A stretch of DNA of 64,000 nucleotides from positions 1,426,001 to 1,490,000 of the forward strand of contig NZ_AP024882.1 in NCBI RefSeq assembly GCF_024347675.1, given 5' to 3'. Position numbers and translations under genes: made by a program. The DNA is from Vibrio ishigakensis. GTDB taxonomy: Bacteria > Pseudomonadota > Gammaproteobacteria > Enterobacterales > Vibrionaceae. Of this stretch, positions 23,696-32,550 are shown one piece after another (within the stretch, counting starts at the first letter, position 1; each line of letters opens with the position of its first letter). A model generated the notes under the pieces. The model ran no database searches and had not been told where the DNA came from. It worked only from the letters and a program-made list of their open reading frames with translations.

Positions 23696-26148
23696 TGCAA
23701 CAGGTAGAAACTACGTCTCCTCCTTCGCAGAGCCTCAACCTCAATAGGCGTCTGTTGGCATGGAGCTTTAAAGAGATACGCTTTGGCCAGTTGTGGCCGA
23801 TATCTGTGGCTCTGACCCTAATTATTGCGTGCGTTTTCGCTCTCTCTGCTTTAGCGGAGCGGATGGAGCAGGTCATCGTTAAGCAAGGTAAAGATGCGCT
23901 GACAGCAGACCTTGTTTATCGTTCTTCCAACCCCGTCCCGGAATCTTTGATCGCTAAAGCTGAATCTAGTGATGCTGAGATGGCGAGCATGGTGTCCTAC
24001 GCCACTATGGCGTTTAGCGACCAAGATATGATGCTAGTGTCGGTTAAAGCGGTGGATGATGCTTATCCTCTACGCGGCGAGCTGATATTAAACGATGGTA
24101 GTCAGAATCAGTCGCATGTGGCGCCGGGGGAGTTGTGGCTCGATGAGCGAGTCATATCGGCTCTAAAGGTCAATTATGGTGACGTTGTCACTATAGGCGA
24201 TGCCGATTTAACGGTCTCAGGCCGGATTAGTCAAGAGCCGGGCTTGACCTTCAATCCATTTCAACAGATGCCAAGCGCTATGATACACGCTAGTGACGTA
24301 GAGCGCACTGGCGCACTGCAGATGGGTTCTAGGGTGCGTTATCAGCAATTCTTTGTTGGTGAAGATGCCGTGTTGCAAAATCTAAAGCAAGGCATTGAAC
24401 TTTCACCCAGCGATAGATGGCGAGATCATAACTCTCGCAGTCGCACGGGTGATATGTTTACTCGAACCACCCAGTATCTGTCTCTGACGGTTGCCATTGT
24501 GGTGATTATGGCGGCAACCACCTTAGTTCTTACCTGTCAGCACTATGTGAGTGGTAGGCGCACAACTGTGGCTATGCTGAAGAGTATTGGTGCAAGTACT
24601 AAATGGATTGGGCGCTGGTTGCTGATCCAAGTATTACTGCTTATCTCGATAGGAATCGTATTTGGCACAGGTATAGGCTATTTACTCGAGGTGTTATTGA
24701 GGGTACCGCTAGGTGGGCTACTGCCTGATCCTTTGCCAAGCTATGGCATGTTACCGGCAATCATCTCTATCTCCACTTGTATCTTGATCGGTATTCCAGC
24801 CCTAGGCATTCCAATGCTGAATCTTTTAAAGACTCCTGCGACCAATGTCCTTCAGCCTTCTGAGCCAGACTATGGCAAGAGCTGGTGGCTAGTGTTGGTT
24901 CCTCTAGTGCCGATGGCTATTGTCTACGCTAACAACACCTTGGTTTGGATAGTCCTTGCAGGCATGGTATTGCTGTTTGTGCTTTTGGCCGTAATGGCAG
25001 TGTTGGTATCTCGCTTGATAGGACGAGCCAAGTTAAAGCCAGCTATGGCGCTCGCGGTAAGTCGTCTCAACCGCTCTTGGATGGCCAGTGGTCTTCAGTT
25101 CGGTGCGCTAGGGTTGTCTCTTATGCTCCTTGCCATAGTCTGGCTGGTCAGAACCGATCTTTTACAAGACTGGCAAAGCACGCTACCACCGGATGCGCCA
25201 AACGCCTTTGCCATTAATATTGCGCCTTATGAGGTTGAAAACTATCTTAGCCAGTTAGATGAGCAGGGGATCAATCGCTCAGAGGCCTATCCAATCATGC
25301 GTGGACGCCTGGGTGAGATAAATGGTGAGAATGCGCGTGAGCGTGAAACCAACGGCGATACCGATGCCACTAGAAGAGAGCTTAACTTAACTTGGGCACA
25401 AGGGTTGCCAGTTCACAATGAGGTGCTTTCTGGTGACTGGGGCAGGCCTGATGGTGTGTCGGTAGAATCTAAAGTAGCAGAGGCATTGAACCTAAAGCTT
25501 GGCGACACACTTGTGTTTGTTATCAATAGCCAACGAATCGAAGCTGTGGTCAACTCCATCCGTAAGGTAGAGTGGCGTGAGATGAAGCCAAACTTCTATT
25601 TTATCTTTGCCCCCGAGTTGGTAGCTGAAATTCCAGGTGCTTACATGGTTTCATACCGACTCGAAGATAAAGATGACGCCTTTATTCAGCAGCTGTCGGC
25701 CAGTTTCCCAACTGTTAGCCTTCTTGATATCAGGAAGATGGGTGTAAAGATCCAGCAACTGTTAGAGCAAATCGTCTGGTCTATCACGGTACTGGCCGCG
25801 CTTGGCGTGATTGCTGGGCTACTTTTGATCTTCACCCTTCTGAGACTCAGCATAGCGCAGAGACAGATGGAGATCCGTTTGTATCGCACTCTAGGTGCCA
25901 GTAAAAAGCGCATCTCGACCACGCTGTGGTGTGAGTATGGTTTGATGGCATTAATTGCAGGGATCATTGCCAGTATCGGAGCCGATGCCAGTGTCGCAGG
26001 ATTACTTCATTTTGGGTTTGATCTTTCACCAAGAATTCATCCACAGCTTTGGTTTGTTCTGCCGATCTTGACCTTTGTGGTATTGGCGTTAGTTGTGAAT
26101 AGCTTGATCAGGCAACTTCTGATCCCAGTCAAAAATGGTGCACTATAG
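23695..26148 (+). CDS. ybbP: FtsX-family ABC permease YbbP
   Basis: The 817-residue inner-membrane protein carries two FtsX-like permease domains, each with three helices plus an extra central helix group, and long extracytoplasmic regions. This is the architecture of E. coli YbbP (about 804 residues). A TTG at 23692 is possible, but the ATG at 23695 is preferred, following a strong AGGAGG at 23685-23690. Its substrate is unknown; neighbouring tesA suggests a lipid or acyl ester substrate, by inference only. Confidence 0.92.
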   Translation: MQQVETTSPPSQSLNLNRRLLAWSFKEIRFGQLWPISVALTLIIACVFALSALAERMEQVIVKQGKDALTADLVYRSSNPVPESLIAKAESSDAEMASMVSYATMAFSDQDMMLVSVKAVDDAYPLRGELILNDGSQNQSHVAPGELWLDERVISALKVNYGDVVTIGDADLTVSGRISQEPGLTFNPFQQMPSAMIHASDVERTGALQMGSRVRYQQFFVGEDAVLQNLKQGIELSPSDRWRDHNSRSRTGDMFTRTTQYLSLTVAIVVIMAATTLVLTCQHYVSGRRTTVAMLKSIGASTKWIGRWLLIQVLLLISIGIVFGTGIGYLLEVLLRVPLGGLLPDPLPSYGMLPAIISISTCILIGIPALGIPMLNLLKTPATNVLQPSEPDYGKSWWLVLVPLVPMAIVYANNTLVWIVLAGMVLLFVLLAVMAVLVSRLIGRAKLKPAMALAVSRLNRSWMASGLQFGALGLSLMLLAIVWLVRTDLLQDWQSTLPPDAPNAFAINIAPYEVENYLSQLDEQGINRSEAYPIMRGRLGEINGENARERETNGDTDATRRELNLTWAQGLPVHNEVLSGDWGRPDGVSVESKVAEALNLKLGDTLVFVINSQRIEAVVNSIRKVEWREMKPNFYFIFAPELVAEIPGAYMVSYRLEDKDDAFIQQLSASFPTVSLLDIRKMGVKIQQLLEQIVWSITVLAALGVIAGLLLIFTLLRLSIAQRQMEIRLYRTLGASKKRISTTLWCEYGLMALIAGIIASIGADASVAGLLHFGFDLSPRIHPQLWFVLPILTFVVLALVVNSLIRQLLIPVKNGAL

Positions 26149-26222
26149 CCCCGTCATGAAAGGGCTGAGGGATGTTTCATGAAACCTAGTGTTAACTGGT
26201 AGAAGTGACATCTGTTAACATT

Positions 26223-26292
26223 TGGGGATAAAGTGAACTGTGCGATATTATCCACACCAATTGTGGATAAGTGTCGGGATAACTATGGATAA
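26223..26292. other. Cluster of DnaA boxes in a convergent gap
   Basis: Within 70 bp there are two perfect DnaA boxes in opposite orientation (TTATCCACA at 26248-26256 and TGTGGATAA at 26262-26270). Three variants lie around them: TGGGGATAA at 26223-26231 and TATGGATAA at 26284-26292 (one mismatch each), and TCGGGATAA at 26274-26282 (two mismatches). The region lies between the convergent ends of ybbP and pxpC, where a promoter is unlikely. The perfect pair could also fold as a 9-bp hairpin without a T-tract. Confidence 0.65.
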
Positions 26293-26439
26293 AGGGTAGG
26301 CCTATCTAGGTTTGCCCTTTATTTTTGGGCGCTAACGGCACTTCGTTATGCACAAACACAGAAATGTTAAAATTGCAGGAAATCGGTCAAGCACTTTTTT
26401 TAAATTTTAATGAATAAGAAGTTGTTATAAAAAGTGACA

Positions 26440-27378
26440 TTAATCGTACGCTGAGTCGAAAAATTTCAACCATGAAACATACTCTTGGGCACTTGCATTG
26501 CCCCTAACTGGTACAAATCTAATCTGTTGGCCCGGTCTGGCTTGAGCGAGTTTAGAGATATCCATACGCGCCACCTGACCCAGCTTATGGTAGCCACCTA
26601 TGGTTTGGCGCTCACACAACATGATAATAGGTTCACCACTTGGTGGGATCTGAATAGCGCCCAGAGCAATGGGCTCAGAGATTAGATCCGCCTTGGGTAT
26701 CTTTATCGGCTCCCCCTTAAGCTGATAGCCCATTTTGCTCGCGGCAGGGCTTATAAGAAAGCTTTGCTGGAATAGCTTGTCATACTCACTCTCATCAAAA
26801 AGTGGAGCTTGAGAACCGGCAATGACCCTTAGTACCACCTCTTGAGTGTATTCAGGAATAAAGGTAGGACTCACCGAGGTCTCTTTTAGAATACCTATAT
26901 TATCGTGTGAGGATAAAAGGTCACCAACCGCTAAGGGATTGCCGTTTTTATTTAGGCCGCCCAATTTGTCTTTTAACACAGTAGCGCAACTGCCTAGGGC
27001 TAGAGGTACGTCAAAACCGCCACCTACAGCGAGATAGCTTCTCAGTCCCTCTCTAGATGGCAATAGCTTGAGTATGTCATTGGCCTTTACGCGATAAGAT
27101 TGCCAACTCGTGACAGGCTTGCCATTGATCAAGACATTGTTCTTAGCGCCTGTGATGGCAATGGTGTTTGCCTTTAATACCTTTGCTTCAAAACCACCTA
27201 GCGTTATCTCGATTGCTGGGCTGTTGTATGGATTAGCTAAGAGTTTATTTGCCCAATTAAAAGCATACTCATCCGCAGCACCACCTTGAGTAATGCCGTA
27301 GTGGGCGAGATTGGCTCTGCCTAAATCTTGCAGACTGGTTCCAGTATGGGCTTTAAGTATTTGAAGACAAGGGGTCAT
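26440..27378 (-). CDS. pxpC: 5-oxoprolinase subunit C (biotin-dependent carboxyltransferase-like)
   Basis: The 312-residue protein has the carboxyltransferase subunit fold of the KipA/PxpC (AHS2) family: HTGTSLQDLGRANLAHYGITQGGAADEYAFNWANKLL near the N-terminus and the PPSGEPIIMLCERQTIGGYHKLGQVARMD core. With PxpA and PxpB it performs ATP-dependent opening of 5-oxoproline (pyroglutamate) to glutamate, a metabolite-repair reaction. The start overlaps the pxpB stop by 4 bp. It is the last gene of the pxpA-B-C operon. Confidence 0.9.
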   Translation of the reverse strand: MTPCLQILKAHTGTSLQDLGRANLAHYGITQGGAADEYAFNWANKLLANPYNSPAIEITLGGFEAKVLKANTIAITGAKNNVLINGKPVTSWQSYRVKANDILKLLPSREGLRSYLAVGGGFDVPLALGSCATVLKDKLGGLNKNGNPLAVGDLLSSHDNIGILKETSVSPTFIPEYTQEVVLRVIAGSQAPLFDESEYDKLFQQSFLISPAASKMGYQLKGEPIKIPKADLISEPIALGAIQIPPSGEPIIMLCERQTIGGYHKLGQVARMDISKLAQARPGQQIRFVPVRGNASAQEYVSWLKFFDSAYD

Positions 27379-28058
27379 AACTGGCCCCCAAGCGTTAGGT
27401 ATTCAGAGCGATTGATGGGAACGAACCTAATTCTGTCTCCCACCTGAATACGGCTTATCTGTTTACTTTGTGGGGTATACAGCTCTAACGGGGTTCTGCC
27501 AATAATGTTCCATCCACCGGGCGAGGTCTCAGGATAAACAGCCGTTTGTTTATCCGCGATGGCAACACTTCCTTTGGGTACCGCCGCTCTTGGTGCGTCT
27601 TGGCGAGGGAGTTGCAGCGCTTCTGGCACTTCAGCCATAAAAGCAAACCCTGGAGCAAAGCCCAAAGCGTAGACTTGATAAAGCTCAGTGCTGTGAATAG
27701 ACGCTATCTCCTGTATAGATAGGCCTTTGTATAAGGCGATATCAAGGCAGGTTTCCGGTCCGTAATAGGTAGGGATTTCAATAACGCGTGTTTCTGAGTT
27801 AGATACTGTGACTGTTCTTGCTAAGGTCAAGATCTGACTGATCTCGGTGATGGCCTTATTCGCATCAAAGATAGAAGGGGTAAACTCTAGAAGCAGAGTA
27901 GTATAGCTTGGAACCGCTTGCACCAGCTCTGCTTTATAGTGCTGTAACAGATGCTCACGAGCGTGATTAATAAGTGGCGGCAATCTAGGGTCTATGACAT
28001 CAGAAAATCGGATCAGCAAGCAAAATTCACCGACTGGATCTATGGATTTAACCTGCAT
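27375..28058 (-). CDS. pxpB: 5-oxoprolinase subunit B (KipI/AHS1 family)
   Basis: The 227-residue protein has the AHS1 core ending with the signature YALGFAPGFAFMAEVPEAL and SPGGWNIIGRTPLELYTP. It is homologous to B. subtilis KipI and E. coli PxpB. It overlaps pxpA by 11 bp and pxpC by 4 bp, so the three subunits are translationally coupled. Confidence 0.9.
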   Translation of the reverse strand: MQVKSIDPVGEFCLLIRFSDVIDPRLPPLINHAREHLLQHYKAELVQAVPSYTTLLLEFTPSIFDANKAITEISQILTLARTVTVSNSETRVIEIPTYYGPETCLDIALYKGLSIQEIASIHSTELYQVYALGFAPGFAFMAEVPEALQLPRQDAPRAAVPKGSVAIADKQTAVYPETSPGGWNIIGRTPLELYTPQSKQISRIQVGDRIRFVPINRSEYLTLGGQL

Positions 28059-28773
28059 CGATAAGGGCTCTTACCTTGGCGGTTATCTCAACCGCAATTG
28101 GATTGTCTCCGTGAACGCATAGGGTATCGGCTTGCAATTTAATCTCATCTCCTTCAATCGATTTAAAGGGTCTATTGTGCAGCATGGCTTCCACCTGATG
28201 TTTTATCTCTTCCCACTCATGCATCACAGAGCCTTCCATTGTGCGCGGTGAGAGCAAACCCTTGCTAAGGTAGCGTCTGTCGATAAAGGCCTCTTTTATA
28301 AGAGTGACGCCGTGTTCTTTGGCAAGGTGGTCATAATCTTGATTTTGGGTGGCCAAGATCATGAGCGGCAGTCGGAGAATTTTAGCTGCGGCCAACAAAG
28401 CCTCAAAAATAGATTGATTGCGCATCATGTCGTTGTAGAGGGCGCCATGGGGCTTTATATAGTCCACTTGAGTTTGATGAGCCTTACAGATGGCATCCAG
28501 TGCGCCCGTTTGATAAAGAACAGCATTGGTTATCTCTTGCGGTGTATAGGTAATTGAGCGCCTGCCAAATCCTTGCAGGTCGTGATAGCTAGGGTGTGCC
28601 CCGATGGACACCTGATGTTGCTCGGCGAGAGAAACCGTATGTTGCATTATGTTTGGATCGGAGGCGTGAAACCCGCAAGCAATGTTTGCCATGTCCACCA
28701 AAGGCATTACCTTATGGTCGTTTCCCATGTTCCAGGCGCCGAAACTTTCACCCATATCGCAATTTAGTTTCAT
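28048..28773 (-). CDS. pxpA: 5-oxoprolinase subunit A (LamB/YcsF family)
   Basis: The 241-residue protein has the YcsF-family signature: MKLNCDMGESFG, the metal-like site ANIACGFHASDP, SIGAHPSYHDLQGFGRR and KPHGALYNDM. It is the subunit that handles 5-oxoproline in the PxpABC complex. It is the first gene of the operon and divergent from galE, with 113 bp between the starts. Confidence 0.93.
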   Translation of the reverse strand: MKLNCDMGESFGAWNMGNDHKVMPLVDMANIACGFHASDPNIMQHTVSLAEQHQVSIGAHPSYHDLQGFGRRSITYTPQEITNAVLYQTGALDAICKAHQTQVDYIKPHGALYNDMMRNQSIFEALLAAAKILRLPLMILATQNQDYDHLAKEHGVTLIKEAFIDRRYLSKGLLSPRTMEGSVMHEWEEIKHQVEAMLHNRPFKSIEGDEIKLQADTLCVHGDNPIAVEITAKVRALIDAG

Positions 28774-28886
28774 TTTTATCTGTAAGTTGTTGTTTCTATG
28801 AGCACAAGTATAAAACGAACTTTGCGAAAAGTGATGCTATTCCTTAATATAGTCAGCAGAACGAATACAAAAGAGTTGGTAATGGA

Positions 28887-29900
28887 ATGAAAGTACTAGT
28901 GACAGGCGGTATGGGCTATATCGGTAGCCATACCTGCATTCAGCTTATCGAAGCGGGAATGACGCCAATCATCTTCGATAACCTTTATAACAGTAAAGCG
29001 AGTGTGATTGGTCGTTTAAAAGAGGTTACCGGTCAGGATATCGAGTTTGTTCAAGGGGATATTCGCGACCGAGCACTGATGGTAGAAACCCTATCAAAAT
29101 TTGAGATCGACGCTGTTATTCACTTCGCGGGTCTTAAAGCGGTGGGCGAATCGGTAGAAAAGCCACTTGAGTATTACGATAACAATGTAAACGGAACGCT
29201 AGTCTTGGTGGACGCAATGCGTGAAGTTGGCGTTAAGCGACTGGTATTTAGCTCTTCGGCTACGGTATATGGCGACCCTCATACGGTGCCAATCACTGAA
29301 GACTTCCCAACCAGTGCGACAAACCCTTATGGCCGAAGCAAGTTGATGGTTGAAGAGTGTTTAACCGACTTCCAAAAAGCCAACCCTGATTGGAGCATTA
29401 CGCTTCTTAGATACTTTAACCCGGTAGGTTCACATCCAAGCGGTAAGCTAGGAGAGGATCCTCAGGGCATTCCTAACAACCTAATGCCGTTTGTGGCTCA
29501 GGTTGCGGTGGGTCGTCGAGAGTTTTTATCTGTGTTTGGTGATGACTATCCAACTCCTGACGGCACAGGCGTTCGTGACTACATTCACGTTATGGATCTA
29601 TCTGACGGACACATCGCGGCTCTGCAGAAAGTGGGTAACCGTGATGGTCTTCACGTATTTAACCTTGGAACCGGTAATGGCTCTAGCGTTCTAGACATGG
29701 TTAAAGCTTTTGAAAAGGCGAGTGGCAAAACCATTGCTTATAAGATTGCACCGCGAAGAGCAGGGGATATTGCTGAATGTTGGGCCGATCCTGCTAAAGC
29801 TGAGCAGGAACTTGCTTGGAAAGCAACACGTAGTCTGGAAGAGATGACCGAAGACACTTGGCGCTGGCAATCGGAAAATCCGAATGGTTACCCTGAATAA
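28887..29900 (+). CDS. galE: UDP-glucose 4-epimerase GalE
   Basis: The protein has 337 residues, the usual GalE length. The Rossmann loop is GGMGYIGSH (residues 7-15), the catalytic Ser/Tyr/Lys set FSSSATVYG plus Tyr148-x3-Lys152 (YGRSK), and the RYFNPVGSHPSG substrate loop is present. It interconverts UDP-glucose and UDP-galactose and would supply UDP-galactose for exopolysaccharide and LPS. No other gal gene is adjacent, so its setting suggests polysaccharide supply rather than galactose use. Confidence 0.96.
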   Translation: MKVLVTGGMGYIGSHTCIQLIEAGMTPIIFDNLYNSKASVIGRLKEVTGQDIEFVQGDIRDRALMVETLSKFEIDAVIHFAGLKAVGESVEKPLEYYDNNVNGTLVLVDAMREVGVKRLVFSSSATVYGDPHTVPITEDFPTSATNPYGRSKLMVEECLTDFQKANPDWSITLLRYFNPVGSHPSGKLGEDPQGIPNNLMPFVAQVAVGRREFLSVFGDDYPTPDGTGVRDYIHVMDLSDGHIAALQKVGNRDGLHVFNLGTGNGSSVLDMVKAFEKASGKTIAYKIAPRRAGDIAECWADPAKAEQELAWKATRSLEEMTEDTWRWQSENPNGYPE

Positions 29901-30007
29901 TTCCGAATAAACGATGAATTAAATTCCCCACTGATTGATACAATATCTCCGAAGTTAAGTTTCGGTAGAGCCGAAGTGGTTAGTATCTTGAATCAGGTGG
30001 GGAAATA

Positions 30008-30085
30008 ATGGAATTAGCGCTAATTGTTACGTTTATCGTTTCATGTGTATTGATGGTCACAAAAGAAATCAAAGCAAACCGATAA
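30008..30085 (+). CDS. Candidate 25-residue single-helix membrane protein
   Basis: This is an ATG-to-TAA frame of 25 codons with an AGGTGGGG ribosome site 5-8 nt upstream. The encoded peptide has one hydrophobic helix (LALIVTFIVSCVLMV) followed by a basic tail (TKEIKANR), the classic form of bacterial small membrane proteins. A strong terminator lies 60 bp downstream at 30145-30170. It may be expressed from the galE mRNA or its own promoter. No family is recognised. Confidence 0.55.
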   Translation: MELALIVTFIVSCVLMVTKEIKANR

Positions 30086-30144
30086 ACATTTGATAGCTGT
30101 ATCTTTTCAATTACAATTTTAGCTACAAAGTTATCCGAATAGTA

Positions 30145-30170
30145 AGCCAACTCTGTGAGTTGGCTTTTTA
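30145..30170 (+). terminator. Rho-independent terminator after galE and the small ORF
   Basis: AGCCAACTC and GAGTTGGCT form a perfect 9-bp stem with loop TGT, followed by TTTTA. It closes the galE/small-ORF transcript before the LysR gene. Confidence 0.92.
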
Positions 30171-30222
30171 GTTTCTGGGGTTTAGTCAATAATCTCAGCA
30201 TAAGCGATAAATAAGGAAGTTA

Positions 30223-31116
30223 ATGAGCAGTCCCATCACTTTAGAAGCTATGCATATTCTCGACGCCATAGAGCGTCGGGGCAGTTTCTCATCTGCGGCC
30301 GAAGAGCTTAGGCGCGCTCCTTCATCACTGAGCTATCAGATCCAAAAACTTGAGCAAGAGTTGGATATCATTATCTTCGACCGCTCTGGTCATAAGGCGG
30401 AGCTGACTCCTGCTGGCAGACTGCTACTTGAGAAAGGGAGACTTATTCTTGCAGCTACCGACGAGATGGTGAGAGAGGCGAATAGCATCGCCAACGGATG
30501 GGAGCTTGATCTGACCATCGCCTTTGATGGTGTGATCCCTATTAATCACTTTTTTCCGCTGGTGGATAAACTCGCTGACAAGAGTAAAACAAGGCTCAAA
30601 CTGCAAGAAGAGATCTTGGCGGGTAGCTGGGAAGCACTAAGCGATGACAGAGCTGACATACTTATCGCACCGCAAACCGGCTGGGTACTTCCAGAAGCAA
30701 AAACAGAGGTTGTAGGTAGCATTGGGTTTACTTGGGTTGCCGCGCCTGACCATTTTGTACATAAGCGCGCCGGAGAGTTTGATATAGAGGCCCAGACTCG
30801 ATATCGCGTCATAGCTATTGCCGATTCAGCAAGAAGTAAGCCAGCGCGCAGTATTAATGTTCTCGAGAAGCAAGATAGGCTAACTGTGACTAACTTTGCA
30901 GCCAAACTAGAAGCGCTTGAACAAGGTCTTGGCATAGGCACTTTGCCAACACACATTGCAAGGCAAAAGATAGTCGAAGGCACACTGGTGAAAATCGAAG
31001 GCAGTGAAGAGCTCACCGCTCCTGTAATTATGGCGTGGAAGCGCAACCAAATGGGCAAGGCAAAGTCTTGGGTGATACGAAACTTATCTAAGATTTGTCA
31101 TTTCGAATTTAGTTAA
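30223..31116 (+). CDS. LysR-family regulator, YhaJ-like
   Basis: The 297-residue LysR regulator has a winged helix N-terminus (MHILDAIERRGSFSSAAEELRRAPSSLSYQIQKLEQEL) and a substrate-binding domain. The combination FDRSGHKAELTPAGRLLLE and the C-terminal MAWKRNQMGKAKSW is very like E. coli YhaJ, a regulator that responds to aromatic compounds. It has an AAGGAAG ribosome site. A second, more divergent member is at 44400. Its target here is unclear because no doxX- or pirin-type gene is adjacent. Confidence 0.88.
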   Translation: MSSPITLEAMHILDAIERRGSFSSAAEELRRAPSSLSYQIQKLEQELDIIIFDRSGHKAELTPAGRLLLEKGRLILAATDEMVREANSIANGWELDLTIAFDGVIPINHFFPLVDKLADKSKTRLKLQEEILAGSWEALSDDRADILIAPQTGWVLPEAKTEVVGSIGFTWVAAPDHFVHKRAGEFDIEAQTRYRVIAIADSARSKPARSINVLEKQDRLTVTNFAAKLEALEQGLGIGTLPTHIARQKIVEGTLVKIEGSEELTAPVIMAWKRNQMGKAKSWVIRNLSKICHFEFS

Positions 31117-31146
31117 AACAATGCCGGCAATCGCCGGCATTGTTTT
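31115..31146. terminator. Bidirectional terminator between LysR and EamA genes
   Basis: AAAACAATGCCGGC and GCCGGCATTGTTTT form a 14-bp stem with loop AATC. A-tract and T-tract flank it on both sides, between two convergent genes. Confidence 0.93.
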
Positions 31147-31149
31147 GTT

Positions 31150-32049
31150 TTAAGCTTTACTTGGAACAAGCTTATCGATGAGCTTATTGCCAAATACATT
31201 GAACATGGCGCCAAGCACTATTAGGCTGCCACCAAGGTAGGTCCAGACCGATGGAGTCTCGTTGAATATCCAAACCCCAAGGGCTGCAGAGAAGATGATT
31301 TGCACATACGAGTACGCAGAGGCTTGTCCTGCTGATTGGGTTTGCATCGCTTTGGTCAGGCCAAGTTGACCAACCTGAGTGAAAATACCCACCAGTATCA
31401 GCATCAACACAATATCAAAGCTTGGTACCACAAAATCGTTCCAGGTCAGTAGCAGTGATGCAGGTAAAGCCACAAGCGGGAAGTAGAAGATAATAACTGA
31501 GCTATCTTCTGTTCGGCTCAGTCTTCTCACTATCACGTAAGCGATAGAACTACCCATGGCACCAAGCAAAGCGATAAGGATACTGAATGTCGGTAGACTC
31601 TCGGTGCTGCCAGCTTGCATATTGGGCTGCACGATCACGAAAAGGCCAAGCAGACACAGCAATATGCATACTACAGTCGGTAATTTGATTGCTTCTTTTA
31701 GAAATACAAATCCAAGAATGGCGGTAAATACAGGGTGTACATATTGAAGTATGGTCGCTTCTGCTAATGGCAGGGTGGTAACGGAGTAATACACACACAT
31801 CAGTGCCATGGTGCCGACAATGCCGCGCAGGGCCAATAGCTTCTTGTTATTTCCCCAAATAGAGATACCTTTTCGTTTTACATAAAGATAGCTGATGATG
31901 AGAGAGACAAGGGCGCGGGCGGCAACGATCTCGAAAACGGGAATGCCATGGTTTGAGACGTATTTTACGCACGCAGACATCAGCGCAAATCCGAGAGCGG
32001 ATAAGAGCATAAAGCGCACGCCAGAAGGGAGCATGGTATCAAGGTTCAT
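31150..32049 (-). CDS. EamA-family (DMT superfamily) transporter
   Basis: The 299-residue protein has ten predicted membrane helices in two EamA repeats. The first repeat ends around helix five (FKLEA-type region YVHPVFTAILGFVFLKEAIKLPT) and the second ends with YVQIIFSAALGVWIFNETPSVWTYLGGSLIVLGA. This is the RhaT/YdcZ-like metabolite exporter class. The substrate is unknown. It follows yibL and is insulated by a terminator. Confidence 0.88.
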   Translation of the reverse strand: MNLDTMLPSGVRFMLLSALGFALMSACVKYVSNHGIPVFEIVAARALVSLIISYLYVKRKGISIWGNNKKLLALRGIVGTMALMCVYYSVTTLPLAEATILQYVHPVFTAILGFVFLKEAIKLPTVVCILLCLLGLFVIVQPNMQAGSTESLPTFSILIALLGAMGSSIAYVIVRRLSRTEDSSVIIFYFPLVALPASLLLTWNDFVVPSFDIVLMLILVGIFTQVGQLGLTKAMQTQSAGQASAYSYVQIIFSAALGVWIFNETPSVWTYLGGSLIVLGAMFNVFGNKLIDKLVPSKA

Positions 32050-32072
32050 AGTGGTTATTGTCTGGGGGTGAC

Positions 32073-32099
32073 AAAAAAAGACGCGTTGTAAAACGCGTC
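32073..32099 (-). terminator. Terminator after yibL
   Basis: On the minus strand GACGCGTT and AACGCGTC form an 8-bp stem with loop TTAC, followed by TTTTTTT. It lies 15 bp after the yibL stop. Confidence 0.92.
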
Positions 32100-32113
32100 C
32101 AACGATAGGGTGT

Positions 32114-32470
32114 TTAGAACGCCTTAGGTGCGTAACCTGTCATTGCTTTAAGTTGCAGGGCTTTACCTAGCTTAGTCATTGGGTGAACAACGATAAGGCC
32201 TTTAACACGGCGCTTTAGTTTACCCATATCCGCTTGCTCTTCCTTAGTGATCTCGCGAGAAAACGCCATCGCTTTAATAGCTTTGCTCTCTTTGTTCAGA
32301 TCGTAGCTTTGCTTGTGTTTTAGAGAACTAGCTTTCTTGGTTAGCTTTTCAATCTCGTCAGTGAACTTGCTAATCATTTCATGATCTTGACGTGATTTAG
32401 CCGCATCAAGTTTACGATTACATCTGTCGATGCGATTGTGAAGGTTTTGCAGCTCTTGCTTAGTAGACAT
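32114..32470 (-). CDS. yibL: Ribosome-associated protein YibL (DUF2810)
   Basis: The 118 residues are basic and helical, with an N-terminal coiled coil and the diagnostic C-terminal block REITKEEQADMGKLKRRVKGLIVVHPMTKLGKAL, which closely matches E. coli YibL (about 120 residues). YibL cosediments with ribosomes in E. coli; its molecular role is unknown. It is a single gene with its own terminator. Confidence 0.93.
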   Translation of the reverse strand: MSTKQELQNLHNRIDRCNRKLDAAKSRQDHEMISKFTDEIEKLTKKASSLKHKQSYDLNKESKAIKAMAFSREITKEEQADMGKLKRRVKGLIVVHPMTKLGKALQLKAMTGYAPKAF

Positions 32471-32550
32471 CTCTATATTCTCGGTTGATCAGGGAAAGGG
32501 CGCAGAGTGTAGCACAGCGCCCACTTATTATCAGGCAAATTAATCAGTTA

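Noticed and set aside
26223..26292. Chromosomal replication origin
   Set aside because: There is no AT-rich unwinding region next to the boxes, no dnaA/gidA/rctB/parA genes, and no repeated RctB-type 12-mers. A titration or hairpin role is more likely.
29980..30201. 73-codon minus-strand ORF in the gap after galE
   Set aside because: It has no ribosome site, runs through the terminator stem, and overlaps the more convincing small plus-strand ORF.
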